This document shows positions 9,181-17,685 of a stretch of DNA of 64,000 nt, in pieces (the first letter of the stretch is position 1; each line of letters begins with the position of its first letter). The notes beneath the pieces are model-generated. The model saw nothing but the letters and a program-made list of their open reading frames with translations, was not told where the DNA came from and did not search any database. The position numbers and the translations under genes were made by a program. This DNA is from Pseudomonas putida S13.1.2 (GTDB taxonomy: Bacteria; Pseudomonadota; Gammaproteobacteria; Pseudomonadales; Pseudomonadaceae): the NCBI RefSeq assembly GCF_000498395.2, contig NZ_CP010979.1, forward strand, positions 930,001 through 994,000. Direction: 5' to 3'.

Positions 9181-10533
9181 TTACAGCTTTTGTGCATGCT
9201 TGGGGACCAAGGCGGGCGAGGGCAGGGGCAGCATGAAGGTCAGCAACGCGCCTATCACCAACAGTACCGTGGCATAGACAATCCCGGCCGTGAAACTTTG
9301 GGTCAGGTCTTTCAACCAGCCAACCATCAGCGGGTTCAGCGCCGAACCTGTGTTGCCGAAGGCGTTGATCACCGCAATGCCAATGGCACGCGCTTGGAAC
9401 GTGAGCGCCTGGTCCGGGGTAGTCCAGAATATCGACATGGCGGTGTACGACCCCGTAGCCGCCATGCAGATGCCGCACAGTTGCACCACCGGGTTACCGG
9501 CATAGGCGGCAAACATCCAGCCGGCAGCGGCCATCAGCATGGGCAGCACCAGGTGCCATTTGCGTTCCTGGCTGCGGTCGGAATGCAGCCCCCACACCAC
9601 CATGCCGATGATGGTACACACCTGCGGGATCATCGCCAGAAAGCCAATGGTGCTGTTGCTGCTGTCAGCGGCACTGATGCTCTTGATGATCAGCGGCGTC
9701 CACACGGCGATCATCGCCAGCGTGTTGACCAGGCAGAAATACACCAGGCTGAACATCAGCACCGTGGGTGAGAGCATCTCGCGCAGCAGGCTGCCGGGGC
9801 CGTCTCCTGTTGTGTGGTTGGAAGTGGAGTTGTCTGCGGCCAGGGCATGCTGCAGATGTTGCTTGTCTTCGGGGCTCAGCCAGCGGGCCTGCTGCGGCGT
9901 GTCGTTCAGGTAGCCGAACACCACAAAGCCCATGATCACCGAAGGCAGGCCCTCCAGCAGAAACAGCCACTGCCACCCGTGCAAGCCCCACACGCCATCC
10001 AGGCCGAGTATCAGCCCCGAAACCGCCGAGCCGAAGCCTGCGGTAAACGGCATCGCGATCATGAACAGGGCGTTGGCGCGTGCCCGGTAGGCCGCCGGGA
10101 ACCAGAACGTCAGGTACAGCAGCACACCGGGCAGAAAGCCTGCCTCCGTGATACCGACCAGAATCCGCAGCAGGTACAGGCTGCTGGCATCGGTCGCGAA
10201 CAGTGTCGCGGTCGAGGCCAGCCCCCAGGCGATCATCAGGCTCCCGATCCATTTGCGCGCACCCACCCTGGCCAAGGCCATGTTGCTGGGGATACCACAG
10301 GCGATATAGGCGATGTAGAACAGCGTGGTTGCCATGCCGAACTGGGTACTGCTCAGGCCCAGGTCACCCATCATGGTCAGGCCGGCAAAGCCGATGTTGA
10401 TCCGGTCGAGAAACGACAGCACAAAGCACAGGAACAGAAAGCCGAGCAGGCGCCTGGACACTTTGCGCATCACGGCTTGCTGGGGACTGCTGGCGGTTTT
10501 TATCGTTGTAATGGGGGCAGTGGTCTGATGCAT
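9181..10533 (-). CDS. MFS transporter, anion:cation symporter (phthalate permease-like) family
   Basis: A 450-residue, 12-helix importer. The SFLDRINIGFAGLTMM motif in TM1 and the ITEAGFLPGVLLYLTFWFP stretch are typical of the ACS family, which takes up organic anions such as phthalate, 4-hydroxyphenylacetate or hexuronates. It is the last gene of a minus-strand unit with a flavin hydroxylase and a DUF2783 protein, starting 63 bp after the latter. Import of the aromatic acid consumed by the hydroxylase is therefore the likely role. Confidence 0.88.
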   Translation of the reverse strand: MHQTTAPITTIKTASSPQQAVMRKVSRRLLGFLFLCFVLSFLDRINIGFAGLTMMGDLGLSSTQFGMATTLFYIAYIACGIPSNMALARVGARKWIGSLMIAWGLASTATLFATDASSLYLLRILVGITEAGFLPGVLLYLTFWFPAAYRARANALFMIAMPFTAGFGSAVSGLILGLDGVWGLHGWQWLFLLEGLPSVIMGFVVFGYLNDTPQQARWLSPEDKQHLQHALAADNSTSNHTTGDGPGSLLREMLSPTVLMFSLVYFCLVNTLAMIAVWTPLIIKSISAADSSNSTIGFLAMIPQVCTIIGMVVWGLHSDRSQERKWHLVLPMLMAAAGWMFAAYAGNPVVQLCGICMAATGSYTAMSIFWTTPDQALTFQARAIGIAVINAFGNTGSALNPLMVGWLKDLTQSFTAGIVYATVLLVIGALLTFMLPLPSPALVPKHAQKL

Positions 10534-10596
10534 GTGGGCGCCTGATTATTATTGGTTCCAGCGGCACCGGCTCCGGTGCATTGGCAAGTGCAGGTG

Positions 10597-10779
10597 CTAC
10601 AGGTCTTGAAGCGCGCACTGGGCAAGTTCGGTGAAGGCCTGGGCATCGCCGAGCGCATGGGCGCTGAGCAGCGCCAGCTTGGTCAGGAACAGCTCGGCCT
10701 TGGCCGGTGTGGCCTGGTCCAAAGCGTCGGCCAGTACGTCGTAAACCACTTCCAGGTCTGTTGCGGTCAGGGTGTGCAT
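10597..10779 (-). CDS. DUF2783 small protein
   Basis: A 60-residue, mainly helical protein with the DUF2783 pattern (LEVVYDVLADALDQ, AELFLTKLALL). It begins 11 bp after the flavin hydroxylase gene with GAGGAA as ribosome site. Members of this family are repeatedly found next to MhpA-like hydroxylases, so a role in stabilising or assisting the enzyme is possible, but no function is established from the sequence. Confidence 0.8.
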   Translation of the reverse strand: MHTLTATDLEVVYDVLADALDQATPAKAELFLTKLALLSAHALGDAQAFTELAQCALQDL

Positions 10780-10790
10780 GGCGCTTCCTC

Positions 10791-12491
10791 TCAGTGCTTG
10801 CCCAGGGCGGTGTCGATGGCGGATTGCAGTTGTGCGGCCGATACCTGCAGCCAGCGGGCGCAGATGTGCTGGTCTGGGCGCACCAAGTAAGCGCCATTGC
10901 GGGGGATGCCATACTTGGCGGCGATGCGGCCGGTGCTGTCGTCGATCAGTTGGTCTGCACCGGTGATGATGGCCTGGGCGTTTTGCGCAATCGCGATGAT
11001 CTGCAAGGGCACGCCGCTGCTGCGAATGGCAGTCGCCTGCTCGACCACGTCATTTGGGATGCAGTCACTGTCGGTGAAATAGAGCAGGTAGAAGCAGGCG
11101 CCCAAGTGGTCGAACAGGTAGTCGTCTTCGGCCAGCCTGATGTTCAGCAGCGGGGCGCCGTTGCGCGGGCCGGCAGAGAAATGTTCATTGTCGTCAGTTG
11201 CACAGTTGAGCACCGAGCCCGCGTAGTCGTGTGGCCGCGAGGTGCGCCAGTGATACAGCGGGCGGACGAACGCCTGGGTCAGCGACAGCGACAACACCGC
11301 ATCGCGTACCAGGCGGTAACCCGCAGTAGGTGGCGCCATGAACCGGGTGCTCTTGCCGGCCTCGCTGATGATTTCCCGCGCGGCACTGACACGTTCGCTG
11401 GAGTAGGACGGCAGCAGCTTGGGGCCTGCCAAACCCTTGAGGACGAAGGCCAGCTTCCAGACCAGGCCATGGCAATCCTGGAACCCCGTGTTAGCGCCAC
11501 GCACACCAAAAATCGGCAACAGGTGCGCCGCGTCCCCGGCGAATATCACGCGCTTGTGGATGTAATTTGGCAGGGTCAGCGCGCGCGCTGAATAGACCGA
11601 GCTCCAGTCCATTTCCCACTGTGGGTCTTCAACGCCAAGCATGTGTAGCTGGGCATTGATACGTTCGCGCAGCGACTCCGGCTGCAGCGCCTGTTCCGGC
11701 GTTTCGTTTTCGGGCAGTTGGTAGTCAATTCGCCAGATATCACCCGGTTCGCGGTGCATCAATACGGTGTTGCCCGGGTTCCAGTCCGGGTCGAAATAGG
11801 CCAGGCGCTCGGTGGGCAGGCCCAGGTCGATCTTGATATCAGCAATCACGAAGCGCCCTTCGTAGGCGGTACCCTCCAGTTTCAGCGCCAGCAGGGTGCG
11901 CAAGGTCGAGCGGGCGCCGTCCGCCGCTACTACCCAGTCAGCGTCCAGCTCATAGCTACCGGCTGGGGTATCGATGCTCAGCCGGGCGAAGTCGTCATGC
12001 TGCGCCAGGCCGGTTACGCGGTTGCCCCAGCGCAGGTCTACCAACGGATCAGCCTCGGCGGCCTCGACCAGCAACTGCTCCAGGCAGGGCTGCTGCAGGT
12101 TGGTCATGGGCGCGTAGCGGTCGTCTGGGTCGTGTGGGCTTTCCATACGGAACACCCGCTGGTCGCGGTAGAACGAATTGCCACAGCTCCACGGCAGGCC
12201 AAGCTCGCAGACCCGCTCGGCGACGCCTACCTGCTGCAGGATTTCCAGCGAGCGGCGGGTGAATACGATCGCCCGGCTGCCCTCGCTCACTTGCCGTTCC
12301 GCCGCCAGTACCACGCAGGCTATACCATGACGGGCAAGGTCCAGTGCAGTGGTCAGGCCGATCGGGCCGGCGCCTACCACCACTACAGGTTTACGTTCAA
12401 CGCGGGCGGCCCCGACGCTGGCCGTATGGGCGGGGAAGACTTGATAGTTGAAATAGAGGGAGCGACGCGGCTCGCTGTGGGGCTGATGCAT
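10791..12491 (-). CDS. FAD-dependent aromatic hydroxylase (MhpA/FAD_binding_3 family)
   Basis: A 566-residue flavoprotein monooxygenase. The Rossmann GxGxxG motif is VVVVGAGPIGL near residue 40, the NADPH/FAD DG motif is VVAADGARST, and the second FAD motif is IFAGDAAHLLPIFGVRG. This is the pattern of phenolic ring hydroxylases. The ATG at 12491 is preferred over the GTG at 12500 because AAGGA then sits about 10 bases upstream rather than 1. A perfect palindrome lies about 70 bases upstream. Its operon has a DUF2783 gene and an importer but no ring-cleavage gene, so the substrate (3-hydroxyphenylpropionate-like or other phenol) is open. Confidence 0.85.
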   Translation of the reverse strand: MHQPHSEPRRSLYFNYQVFPAHTASVGAARVERKPVVVVGAGPIGLTTALDLARHGIACVVLAAERQVSEGSRAIVFTRRSLEILQQVGVAERVCELGLPWSCGNSFYRDQRVFRMESPHDPDDRYAPMTNLQQPCLEQLLVEAAEADPLVDLRWGNRVTGLAQHDDFARLSIDTPAGSYELDADWVVAADGARSTLRTLLALKLEGTAYEGRFVIADIKIDLGLPTERLAYFDPDWNPGNTVLMHREPGDIWRIDYQLPENETPEQALQPESLRERINAQLHMLGVEDPQWEMDWSSVYSARALTLPNYIHKRVIFAGDAAHLLPIFGVRGANTGFQDCHGLVWKLAFVLKGLAGPKLLPSYSSERVSAAREIISEAGKSTRFMAPPTAGYRLVRDAVLSLSLTQAFVRPLYHWRTSRPHDYAGSVLNCATDDNEHFSAGPRNGAPLLNIRLAEDDYLFDHLGACFYLLYFTDSDCIPNDVVEQATAIRSSGVPLQIIAIAQNAQAIITGADQLIDDSTGRIAAKYGIPRNGAYLVRPDQHICARWLQVSAAQLQSAIDTALGKH

Positions 12492-12561
12492 GCGGTGCAC
12501 ATCCTTATTTTTGTAGCTTTTCAGGTGTGCGAGTGACTGTACTTGAGGCGACAGCCAGCGA

Positions 12562-12579
12562 TGTCCCCTTGAGGGGACA
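12562..12579. promoter_or_regulatory. Candidate operator: perfect 8-bp inverted repeat
   Basis: TGTCCCCT and AGGGGACA are separated by TG, 71 bases upstream of the hydroxylase start. There is no T-tract, which argues against a terminator. The 2-fold symmetry suggests a dimeric regulator encoded elsewhere, since no regulator gene is adjacent. Confidence 0.45.
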
Positions 12580-12768
12580 ACTGCATACCCTTTGCTGATT
12601 ACGCTCGCCGAGCAGGCGCATTACAGCTGTCAGCCACGGTCCTCAAAGAGGAAAATGATCGACCAGAAGCCTCTCGCTGACCTGGTAGCGGCAAAGTCCA
12701 GTTCGGGATGAATTAATTCCTGCCCGGCCGGTCAGGTAGTGAGTCCCTTATCTGCTTTCGAGGTTCTC

Positions 12769-12993
12769 ATGCACGCGTACACAGTTCGCTACCTGCTCAA
12801 TGGCCAATCTGCCAGTCATACCTTCGAACTGAAGCAGCCCAACCTCGCCCTACACGAAGCGGCGCTTCACCTGATGGTGCTGCACTTTGGTGATGGCGAG
12901 AACAGCTTGGTCATGCCGCCCGCCGACGCCACCCCTCTGCAGATTCTCGCGCAGGCAGAGGTACTGGGTTTATCGCAAATCCAGCTGGCTTGA
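12769..12993 (+). CDS. Small conserved hypothetical protein
   Basis: A 74-residue soluble protein starting MHAYTVRYLLNGQSASHTF. ATG 12769 follows GAGG by about 6 bases; the frame extends upstream to 12739 without a better site. No motif was recognised. The pattern (short beta strands, then an Ala/Leu helix, then a Gln-rich helix) suggests a compact alpha/beta fold. It stands alone ahead of another unknown gene in the same direction. Confidence 0.6.
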   Translation: MHAYTVRYLLNGQSASHTFELKQPNLALHEAALHLMVLHFGDGENSLVMPPADATPLQILAQAEVLGLSQIQLA

Positions 12994-13144
12994 CCGCTGC
13001 CAGTTCAAGCCGCCTGCACCCTGGCAAGCAAAAGCCGCGATCCCGGCCTTTTGCACCACCGGTCGAACACAAGGCACTCTTACCAGCCCGTTTCTCTCTG
13101 AACAACAAGCGCACCGTCGCTGCGCTGCAACCAGGAGAACGCCC

Positions 13145-13507
13145 ATGGCAATCGACCACAATGGCCCCGACTCGCCCTACCCGGGGCCAATGGAAAATAC
13201 CACCGACGCAGAGGCGGCCCACGGCTCGGGCCTTGAAGAGGCTGAGTCCGAGCCCAAACAAGGTGTCGGTGAAGCCTGGTCCGAAAAGCGCCCGGTAGAC
13301 TGGGACCCACCTCCCGGCAATCCCGGTTCGGACCAGGACGGGCAGCTCGACCGGGACAACGGTACCGCAAGAACCAACGATGAGCAGGCGGGTGCAGGTG
13401 ACGGAGAGGTTCCATTACCCGCAGATGATGACGGCCCGATTGAAGAGGAAATGAAAGACGTGGAGGCCAATAACTCGGTATCTGCCGAGCATCCTCAACC
13501 GCGTTGA
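13145..13507 (+). CDS. Acidic, predicted disordered small protein
   Basis: A 120-residue product very rich in Gly, Pro, Asp, Glu and Ser, with no hydrophobic core. The start at 13145 is well placed after AGGAGA. It has no Cys, no transmembrane segment and no recognised domain. The composition suggests an intrinsically disordered protein, perhaps stress related, but nothing in the context fixes a role. Confidence 0.6.
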   Translation: MAIDHNGPDSPYPGPMENTTDAEAAHGSGLEEAESEPKQGVGEAWSEKRPVDWDPPPGNPGSDQDGQLDRDNGTARTNDEQAGAGDGEVPLPADDDGPIEEEMKDVEANNSVSAEHPQPR

Positions 13508-13562
13508 TGGCGTTTGCCTTACAGGGCCTGATGCCAAACTTCAAGGCGTCCAGGCCCTGCCA

Positions 13563-14021
13563 TCATGGCTTGATCAGCCGCTTCTCCATGATGATCGTGC
13601 GTTCATCGCCGTGGTATTCATCACGTACTTTGCTGTACCCCAAGCGCGTGTAGAAACCCTGCGCCGTAATCGAAGAGGGCACTCGCAACCGTTGTGAGCC
13701 ACGCATCAGCGCCTCGTTTTCGACTGCCAACATCAACTGCTCGCCGATTCCTGACCGCTGATATTCGGGGGCGACGAATACGCTTCTGACTACATCGTCT
13801 TCAAGGCTGGCAGTGGCCACGACCTCATCGTGATCGGCCGCAACGAAGATCAGGCGTTTCTCAAGCAGGTCAGCAATGCGCGGTTCGCTGAACGATTGCT
13901 CGACCCTGGCAATGGTCGCGGCATCGTAGTCCGCTGCGTTTGTCTGGCGCAGGGCGGCGATGATCACTCGGCTGATGCCAGCAGCATCTTCTGGTGTCGC
14001 CCTGCGGATCTGATACTTCAT
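13563..14021 (-). CDS. GNAT-family N-acetyltransferase
   Basis: A 152-residue acetyltransferase. The acetyl-CoA-binding motif A is seen as VRSVFVAPEYQRSGIGEQLM (Q/RxxGxG/A), and motif B near GFYTRLGYSKV. The substrate is unknown. It is a single gene, flanked by an unknown plus-strand gene and a REP cluster. Confidence 0.88.
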   Translation of the reverse strand: MKYQIRRATPEDAAGISRVIIAALRQTNAADYDAATIARVEQSFSEPRIADLLEKRLIFVAADHDEVVATASLEDDVVRSVFVAPEYQRSGIGEQLMLAVENEALMRGSQRLRVPSSITAQGFYTRLGYSKVRDEYHGDERTIIMEKRLIKP

Positions 14022-14055
14022 GGGGTTACCTCAATTCATTGATCTGGCACGGCCA

Positions 14056-14142
14056 CTGTGGGAACGGGTTTACCCGCGAAGCAGCCTGCGCGGACTATGG
14101 CACCGGCTGCGCCGGTGTTCGCGGGCAAGCCCGCTCCCACAG
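14056..14142. repeat. Inverted REP pair (type A)
   Basis: TGTGGGAACGGG and CCCGCTCCCACAG units face each other around CACCGGCTGCGCCGGTG. It lies between the GNAT start and the membrane-protein stop. Confidence 0.85.
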
Positions 14143-14174
14143 GTATGGCGCCAGGCGCAGACGTTGCACCGCCC

Positions 14175-14217
14175 CTGTGGGAGCTGGCTTGCCTGCGATG
14201 GGCTGCGCAGCAGCCCC
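14175..14217. repeat. REP unit with terminal GGGCTGC hairpin
   Basis: A CTGTGGGAGCTGG unit is followed by the GGGCTGCgcaGCAGCCC hairpin (14200-14216). The hairpin lies 10 bases downstream of the stop of the minus-strand membrane protein and could shape its mRNA 3' end. Confidence 0.75.
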
Positions 14218-14226
14218 TCTGGCGCA

Positions 14227-14991
14227 TCAACGCCGCCGTAATACGGTAGCCAGCCCAACGGTCAGCACTACGGCGCAAAGCATGGCCAGCCCGATGGTAA
14301 CGCCAACGCCCCACGTTTCGAGCAGCCCCGCCAAAACCAGATAAAACGCGATCACCCCCACCGCCCCGATCGCATTGCCCCGTACCATCGCAACCATCCC
14401 GGCCCGCCCGCCTTGTACATGGGCGAACACCACCAGCGGCCAGGCAATCACCGGTATCGGCGCGAGCATCCCGCTGGTCGCCGGGCCCAACCAACTGGCC
14501 AGGCTGGTGATGATCATCAGCAGGCAAGTAGCAGACACCATGCGCAGCGGGATCTCCCAAAATCGCTGACGGGTGCGGCTCAAAGTGTCGGGCTTGGGCT
14601 CACGGCCGCTGGCGCGTATCAGCACGCCTATCAGCATAAGTGCCACGGCAATCGACAGGTACAGGTTGCCCCAGTGGGTAAACGCATAGGCGGCCACGCC
14701 ATAGCACAGCAATGCCAGCAGAACGGCCGCGGCGGTGCCGAGCCTGCGCGTGGCCAACAGGTAGAAGGTGTAGGTGGCCTGCACCGCCGCCAGGCCGCCC
14801 AGTGCGCCGGGTATCGCGCCCAACGCGAAGGCATTGCCCTGTTCCAGGCACAGGAAGGTCATTACCAGTGCCGAGGTGATCGGCAGGCCGGACAGCAACC
14901 CACCCAGCAAACCGCCCCAGCGCCGCGAGGCGAGGGAGATGGCCCACATCAGCAGGGGGGTGACGATAAGTTTCAGGTAGAACAAGGTCAT
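14227..14991 (-). CDS. Integral membrane protein of unknown function
   Basis: A 254-residue protein with about seven or eight predicted helices (for example FYLKLIVTPLLMWAISLA, AAAVLLALLCYGVAAYAF, AIGAVGVIAFYLVLAGLL). The ATG at 14991 is chosen because upstream codons in the same frame are Pro/Ser-rich and overlap metY on the same strand. It follows metY by 64 bp and may be co-transcribed with it. No transporter signature was recognised. Confidence 0.75.
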   Translation of the reverse strand: MTLFYLKLIVTPLLMWAISLASRRWGGLLGGLLSGLPITSALVMTFLCLEQGNAFALGAIPGALGGLAAVQATYTFYLLATRRLGTAAAVLLALLCYGVAAYAFTHWGNLYLSIAVALMLIGVLIRASGREPKPDTLSRTRQRFWEIPLRMVSATCLLMIITSLASWLGPATSGMLAPIPVIAWPLVVFAHVQGGRAGMVAMVRGNAIGAVGVIAFYLVLAGLLETWGVGVTIGLAMLCAVVLTVGLATVLRRR

Positions 14992-15055
14992 TGCGGATGT
15001 ATCCAGGCTAGATGACGGGGCGCCCGCCGTCGGCATTGGGTAGGGCGCGGCTGAA

Positions 15056-16333
15056 TCACCCGCGGCTGGCCTCCAGGGCCTGGGCCAGGTCGGCGATGAT
15101 GTCGTCGCTGTGCTCGATACCGATCGACAGGCGCACCATGTCCCGCGGCACGCCGGCCTTTTCCAGCTCCTCGTCGTTGAGCTGGCGGTGGGTGGTGGAG
15201 GCGGGGTGGCAAGCCAGTGACTTGGCATCGCCGATGTTCACCAGGCGCACCACCAGTTGCAACGCATCGATGAAACGCGCACCGGCAGCCTGGCCGCCCT
15301 TGATGCCAAACGACAGGATCGACGCCGGCTTGCCGCCGGTATAGCGCTGGGCCAGTTCATGCTCGGGGTGGTCGGGCAGCCCGGCGTACTTCACCCATGC
15401 CACCTGCTCGTGGGCTTGCAGGTAATGGGCGACTTTCAGCGCGTTCTCGGTGTGGCGCTCCATGCGCAGGGCCAGTGTTTCCAGGCCTTGCAGGATCAGG
15501 AAGGCGTTGAACGGCGACAGCGCGGCGCCCATGTTACGCAACGGCACCACGCGGCAGCGGCCAATGAAGGCGGCGGGGCCGAAGGCTTCGGTGTAGGTGA
15601 CACCGTGGTAGGACGGGTCGGGGGTGTTGAGCAGGGCGAAACGCTCCTTGTTGTCGGCCCAGGGGAACGTGCCGGCGTCGATGACGATGCCGCCGATGCT
15701 GGTACCGTGGCCGCCGATGTACTTGGTCAGCGAGTGCACGACGATGTCCGCGCCATGCTCGAACGGTCGGCACAGCACCGGGGTGGCCACGGTGTTATCG
15801 ACGATCAGCGGCACACCGTGGCGGTGGGCGGCTTCGGCCAGTGCGGCGATATCGACGATATTGCCGGCGGGGTTGCCGATGGATTCGCAGAACACCGCCT
15901 TGGTGCGCGCATCGATCAACGCTTCGAGGGCAGCGATGTCGTCATGGGCGGCGAAGCGGGTTTGGATGCCCATGCGCGGCAGGGTGTGGGCCAGCAGGTT
16001 ATAGGTGCCGCCGTACAGCTTGGCCACCGAGACAATGTTGTCGCCGGCCTCGGCGACGGTCTGGATGGCGTAGGTGATGGCCGCCATGCCCGACGCCACC
16101 GCCAGCGCGCCGACCCCGCCTTCAAGGGCTGCCATGCGCTGCTCGAGCACATCGTTGGTAGGGTTCATGATGCGCGAATAGATGTTGCCGGCCACTTTCA
16201 GGTCGAACAGGTCGGCGCCGTGCTGGGTGTCGTCGAAGGCGAAGGAGGTGGTCTGGTAGATCGGTACGGCCACTGCCTTGGTGGTCGGGTCGGGGCTGAA
16301 GCCCGCGTGGATGGCGAGAGTTTCCAGCTTCAT
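15056..16333 (-). CDS. metY: O-acetylhomoserine sulfhydrylase
   Basis: A 425-residue PLP enzyme of the Cys/Met metabolism family that makes homocysteine from O-acetylhomoserine and sulfide. The PLP lysine is K204 in HSLTKYIGGHGTS, and the YSRIMNPTNDVLEQRMAALEG stretch and the length are typical of MetY. Methionine gamma-lyase-like members are an alternative, but they are usually about 400 residues and lack the insert seen before residue 250. No SAM-type riboswitch was recognised in the upstream 230 bp. Confidence 0.9.
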   Translation of the reverse strand: MKLETLAIHAGFSPDPTTKAVAVPIYQTTSFAFDDTQHGADLFDLKVAGNIYSRIMNPTNDVLEQRMAALEGGVGALAVASGMAAITYAIQTVAEAGDNIVSVAKLYGGTYNLLAHTLPRMGIQTRFAAHDDIAALEALIDARTKAVFCESIGNPAGNIVDIAALAEAAHRHGVPLIVDNTVATPVLCRPFEHGADIVVHSLTKYIGGHGTSIGGIVIDAGTFPWADNKERFALLNTPDPSYHGVTYTEAFGPAAFIGRCRVVPLRNMGAALSPFNAFLILQGLETLALRMERHTENALKVAHYLQAHEQVAWVKYAGLPDHPEHELAQRYTGGKPASILSFGIKGGQAAGARFIDALQLVVRLVNIGDAKSLACHPASTTHRQLNDEELEKAGVPRDMVRLSIGIEHSDDIIADLAQALEASRG

Positions 16334-16562
16334 GCAGTCGTTCCTTGAGCGTGGGGTGGAAGCGTTCGAGCATGCGGCGGTGGGGGGAGTGGGTCAAGGA
16401 CGCTTTACCGAGCCATTCTCTCGCCTTCGCCACGCCGTTGTGCCTGCACCGACTGTAAAGATATGCAAAGTTTCCCCGGGCCATCATGCCGCAGCTCTAG
16501 AATCCGCCCGCTGCCCAACCGGCTACTGGCAGGCAGCAGATCTAACCCTGTGGAGCGTTCCA

Positions 16563-16730
16563 ATGAAGTCGAAACATTTTTTCCGTGCAGCCCTGGTTGC
16601 AGTCCTGGTATCTAGCCTGTCGGGTTGCTGGATGTTCATGCCGCCGGGCGGTGGCGGCGGTCACGGTGGTGGCCACGGCGGTGGCGGTGGCGGTGGCTTC
16701 GGCGGCCATCAGGGCGGTGGCCCTCGCTGA
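16563..16730 (+). CDS. Small Gly/His-rich lipoprotein
   Basis: A 55-residue protein with a Lys-starting signal peptide and a lipobox (LSGC) at about residues 18-21. A short segment is then followed by a tail almost entirely of Gly with repeated His. ATG 16563 follows GGAG by 8 bases. After processing only about 34 residues would remain, anchored by lipid. The His-Gly tail may bind metal or be a flexible linker; no function is known. Confidence 0.65.
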   Translation: MKSKHFFRAALVAVLVSSLSGCWMFMPPGGGGGHGGGHGGGGGGGFGGHQGGGPR

Positions 16731-16795
16731 TCTGACCTCGCGATGGAACGCACTGCCTCGGCCGGGCTGCAGCAGCGCACCCGGCGCGAGCGCGC

Positions 16796-17566
16796 TCACC
16801 ACGCTATCCGCTCGCCATCCCACCCCCAAAAACTGCCACTCTCCGACGGCCCAAGCCGCCCCACCTGATCAATCACACACTGTGCCGCAAACGCCGGCTC
16901 AAACAGCTTCCCCTCCGGCACATTCCCTTGAAATGGCCGCGACAGCTCGGTATTGGTAGTCCCCGGATGCAGCGCCAGCACTGTGGCGTTCGGGTTCAGG
17001 CGTTTCAGTTCGATGCTTGCCGTGTGCAGCAGCTGGTTCAGCGCCGCCTTGCTCGCACGATAGCTGTACCAGCCGCCCAGTCGATTGTCGCCGATCGAAC
17101 CAACCCTCGCCGACAGGGCTGCAAAGGTGGCGGGCTGTTTGCGCAGCAGTGGCATCAGGTGCTTGAGCAACAGGATCGGCGCGAATGCATTGGTGACGAA
17201 GCTGGCCTGCAGGCTGGTGAGGTCCAGTTGGGCCAGCGATTTCTCGGCTTTGGTGCCCTCTTGGTGGAGGATACCGAGTGTACTGATAACCAGGTGAAGG
17301 TGCGGGCAGGCAATGCCCACCTCGTTTGCAAGCGCCGCCAGCGCCAGCTCGTCGCGCGCATCGCACTCCAGCAGTACCACGCGTTCGCCATGTGCCCGGG
17401 CAAGGGCAAGCAACCCGTCAGCGGTGCTGGCGTGCCGCGACACAGCCCAGACCCGGCTTACATCATCGCGGGCCAGCAACGCCGTACACAGTGCCAGGCC
17501 GATACCTCGGCTGGCGCCACATATCAGCACGCGGGCATTGTCAGATAATCCGGGGATCAGGCTCAT
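16796..17566 (-). CDS. Short-chain dehydrogenase/reductase (CsgA/C-factor-like)
   Basis: A 256-residue SDR. The nucleotide-binding motif is CGASRGIGLAL near residue 16, and the catalytic YxxxK is present in YRASKAALN, with Ser in the preceding strand. The C-terminal pattern (LHPGTTNTELSRPFQGNVPEGKLF) is that of C-factor-type SDRs. The substrate is unknown. It converges with the lipoprotein gene and is downstream of the aldo/keto reductase. Confidence 0.88.
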   Translation of the reverse strand: MSLIPGLSDNARVLICGASRGIGLALCTALLARDDVSRVWAVSRHASTADGLLALARAHGERVVLLECDARDELALAALANEVGIACPHLHLVISTLGILHQEGTKAEKSLAQLDLTSLQASFVTNAFAPILLLKHLMPLLRKQPATFAALSARVGSIGDNRLGGWYSYRASKAALNQLLHTASIELKRLNPNATVLALHPGTTNTELSRPFQGNVPEGKLFEPAFAAQCVIDQVGRLGPSESGSFWGWDGERIAW

Positions 17567-17633
17567 AAGATGCGCCTCATGTCTCGAATGAATCTAACTC
17601 AATGGCACAGACTTTTGTAATAGGGGCCGTGCC

Positions 17634-17659
17634 GTTCGGATGGGCTGCGCAGCAGCCCC
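17634..17659. repeat. Isolated GGGCTGC hairpin module
   Basis: GGGCTGCgcaGCAGCCC at 17642-17658, 27 bases downstream of the aldo/keto reductase stop. It is the same module that ends three of the composite REPs in this window. Confidence 0.6.
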
Positions 17660-17685
17660 AACATCTCGCAGGCCACTCAGCTACT

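Noticed and set aside
15056..16562. SAM or other methionine riboswitch ahead of metY
   Set aside because: The upstream 230 bp shows no recognisable riboswitch core or terminator structure.
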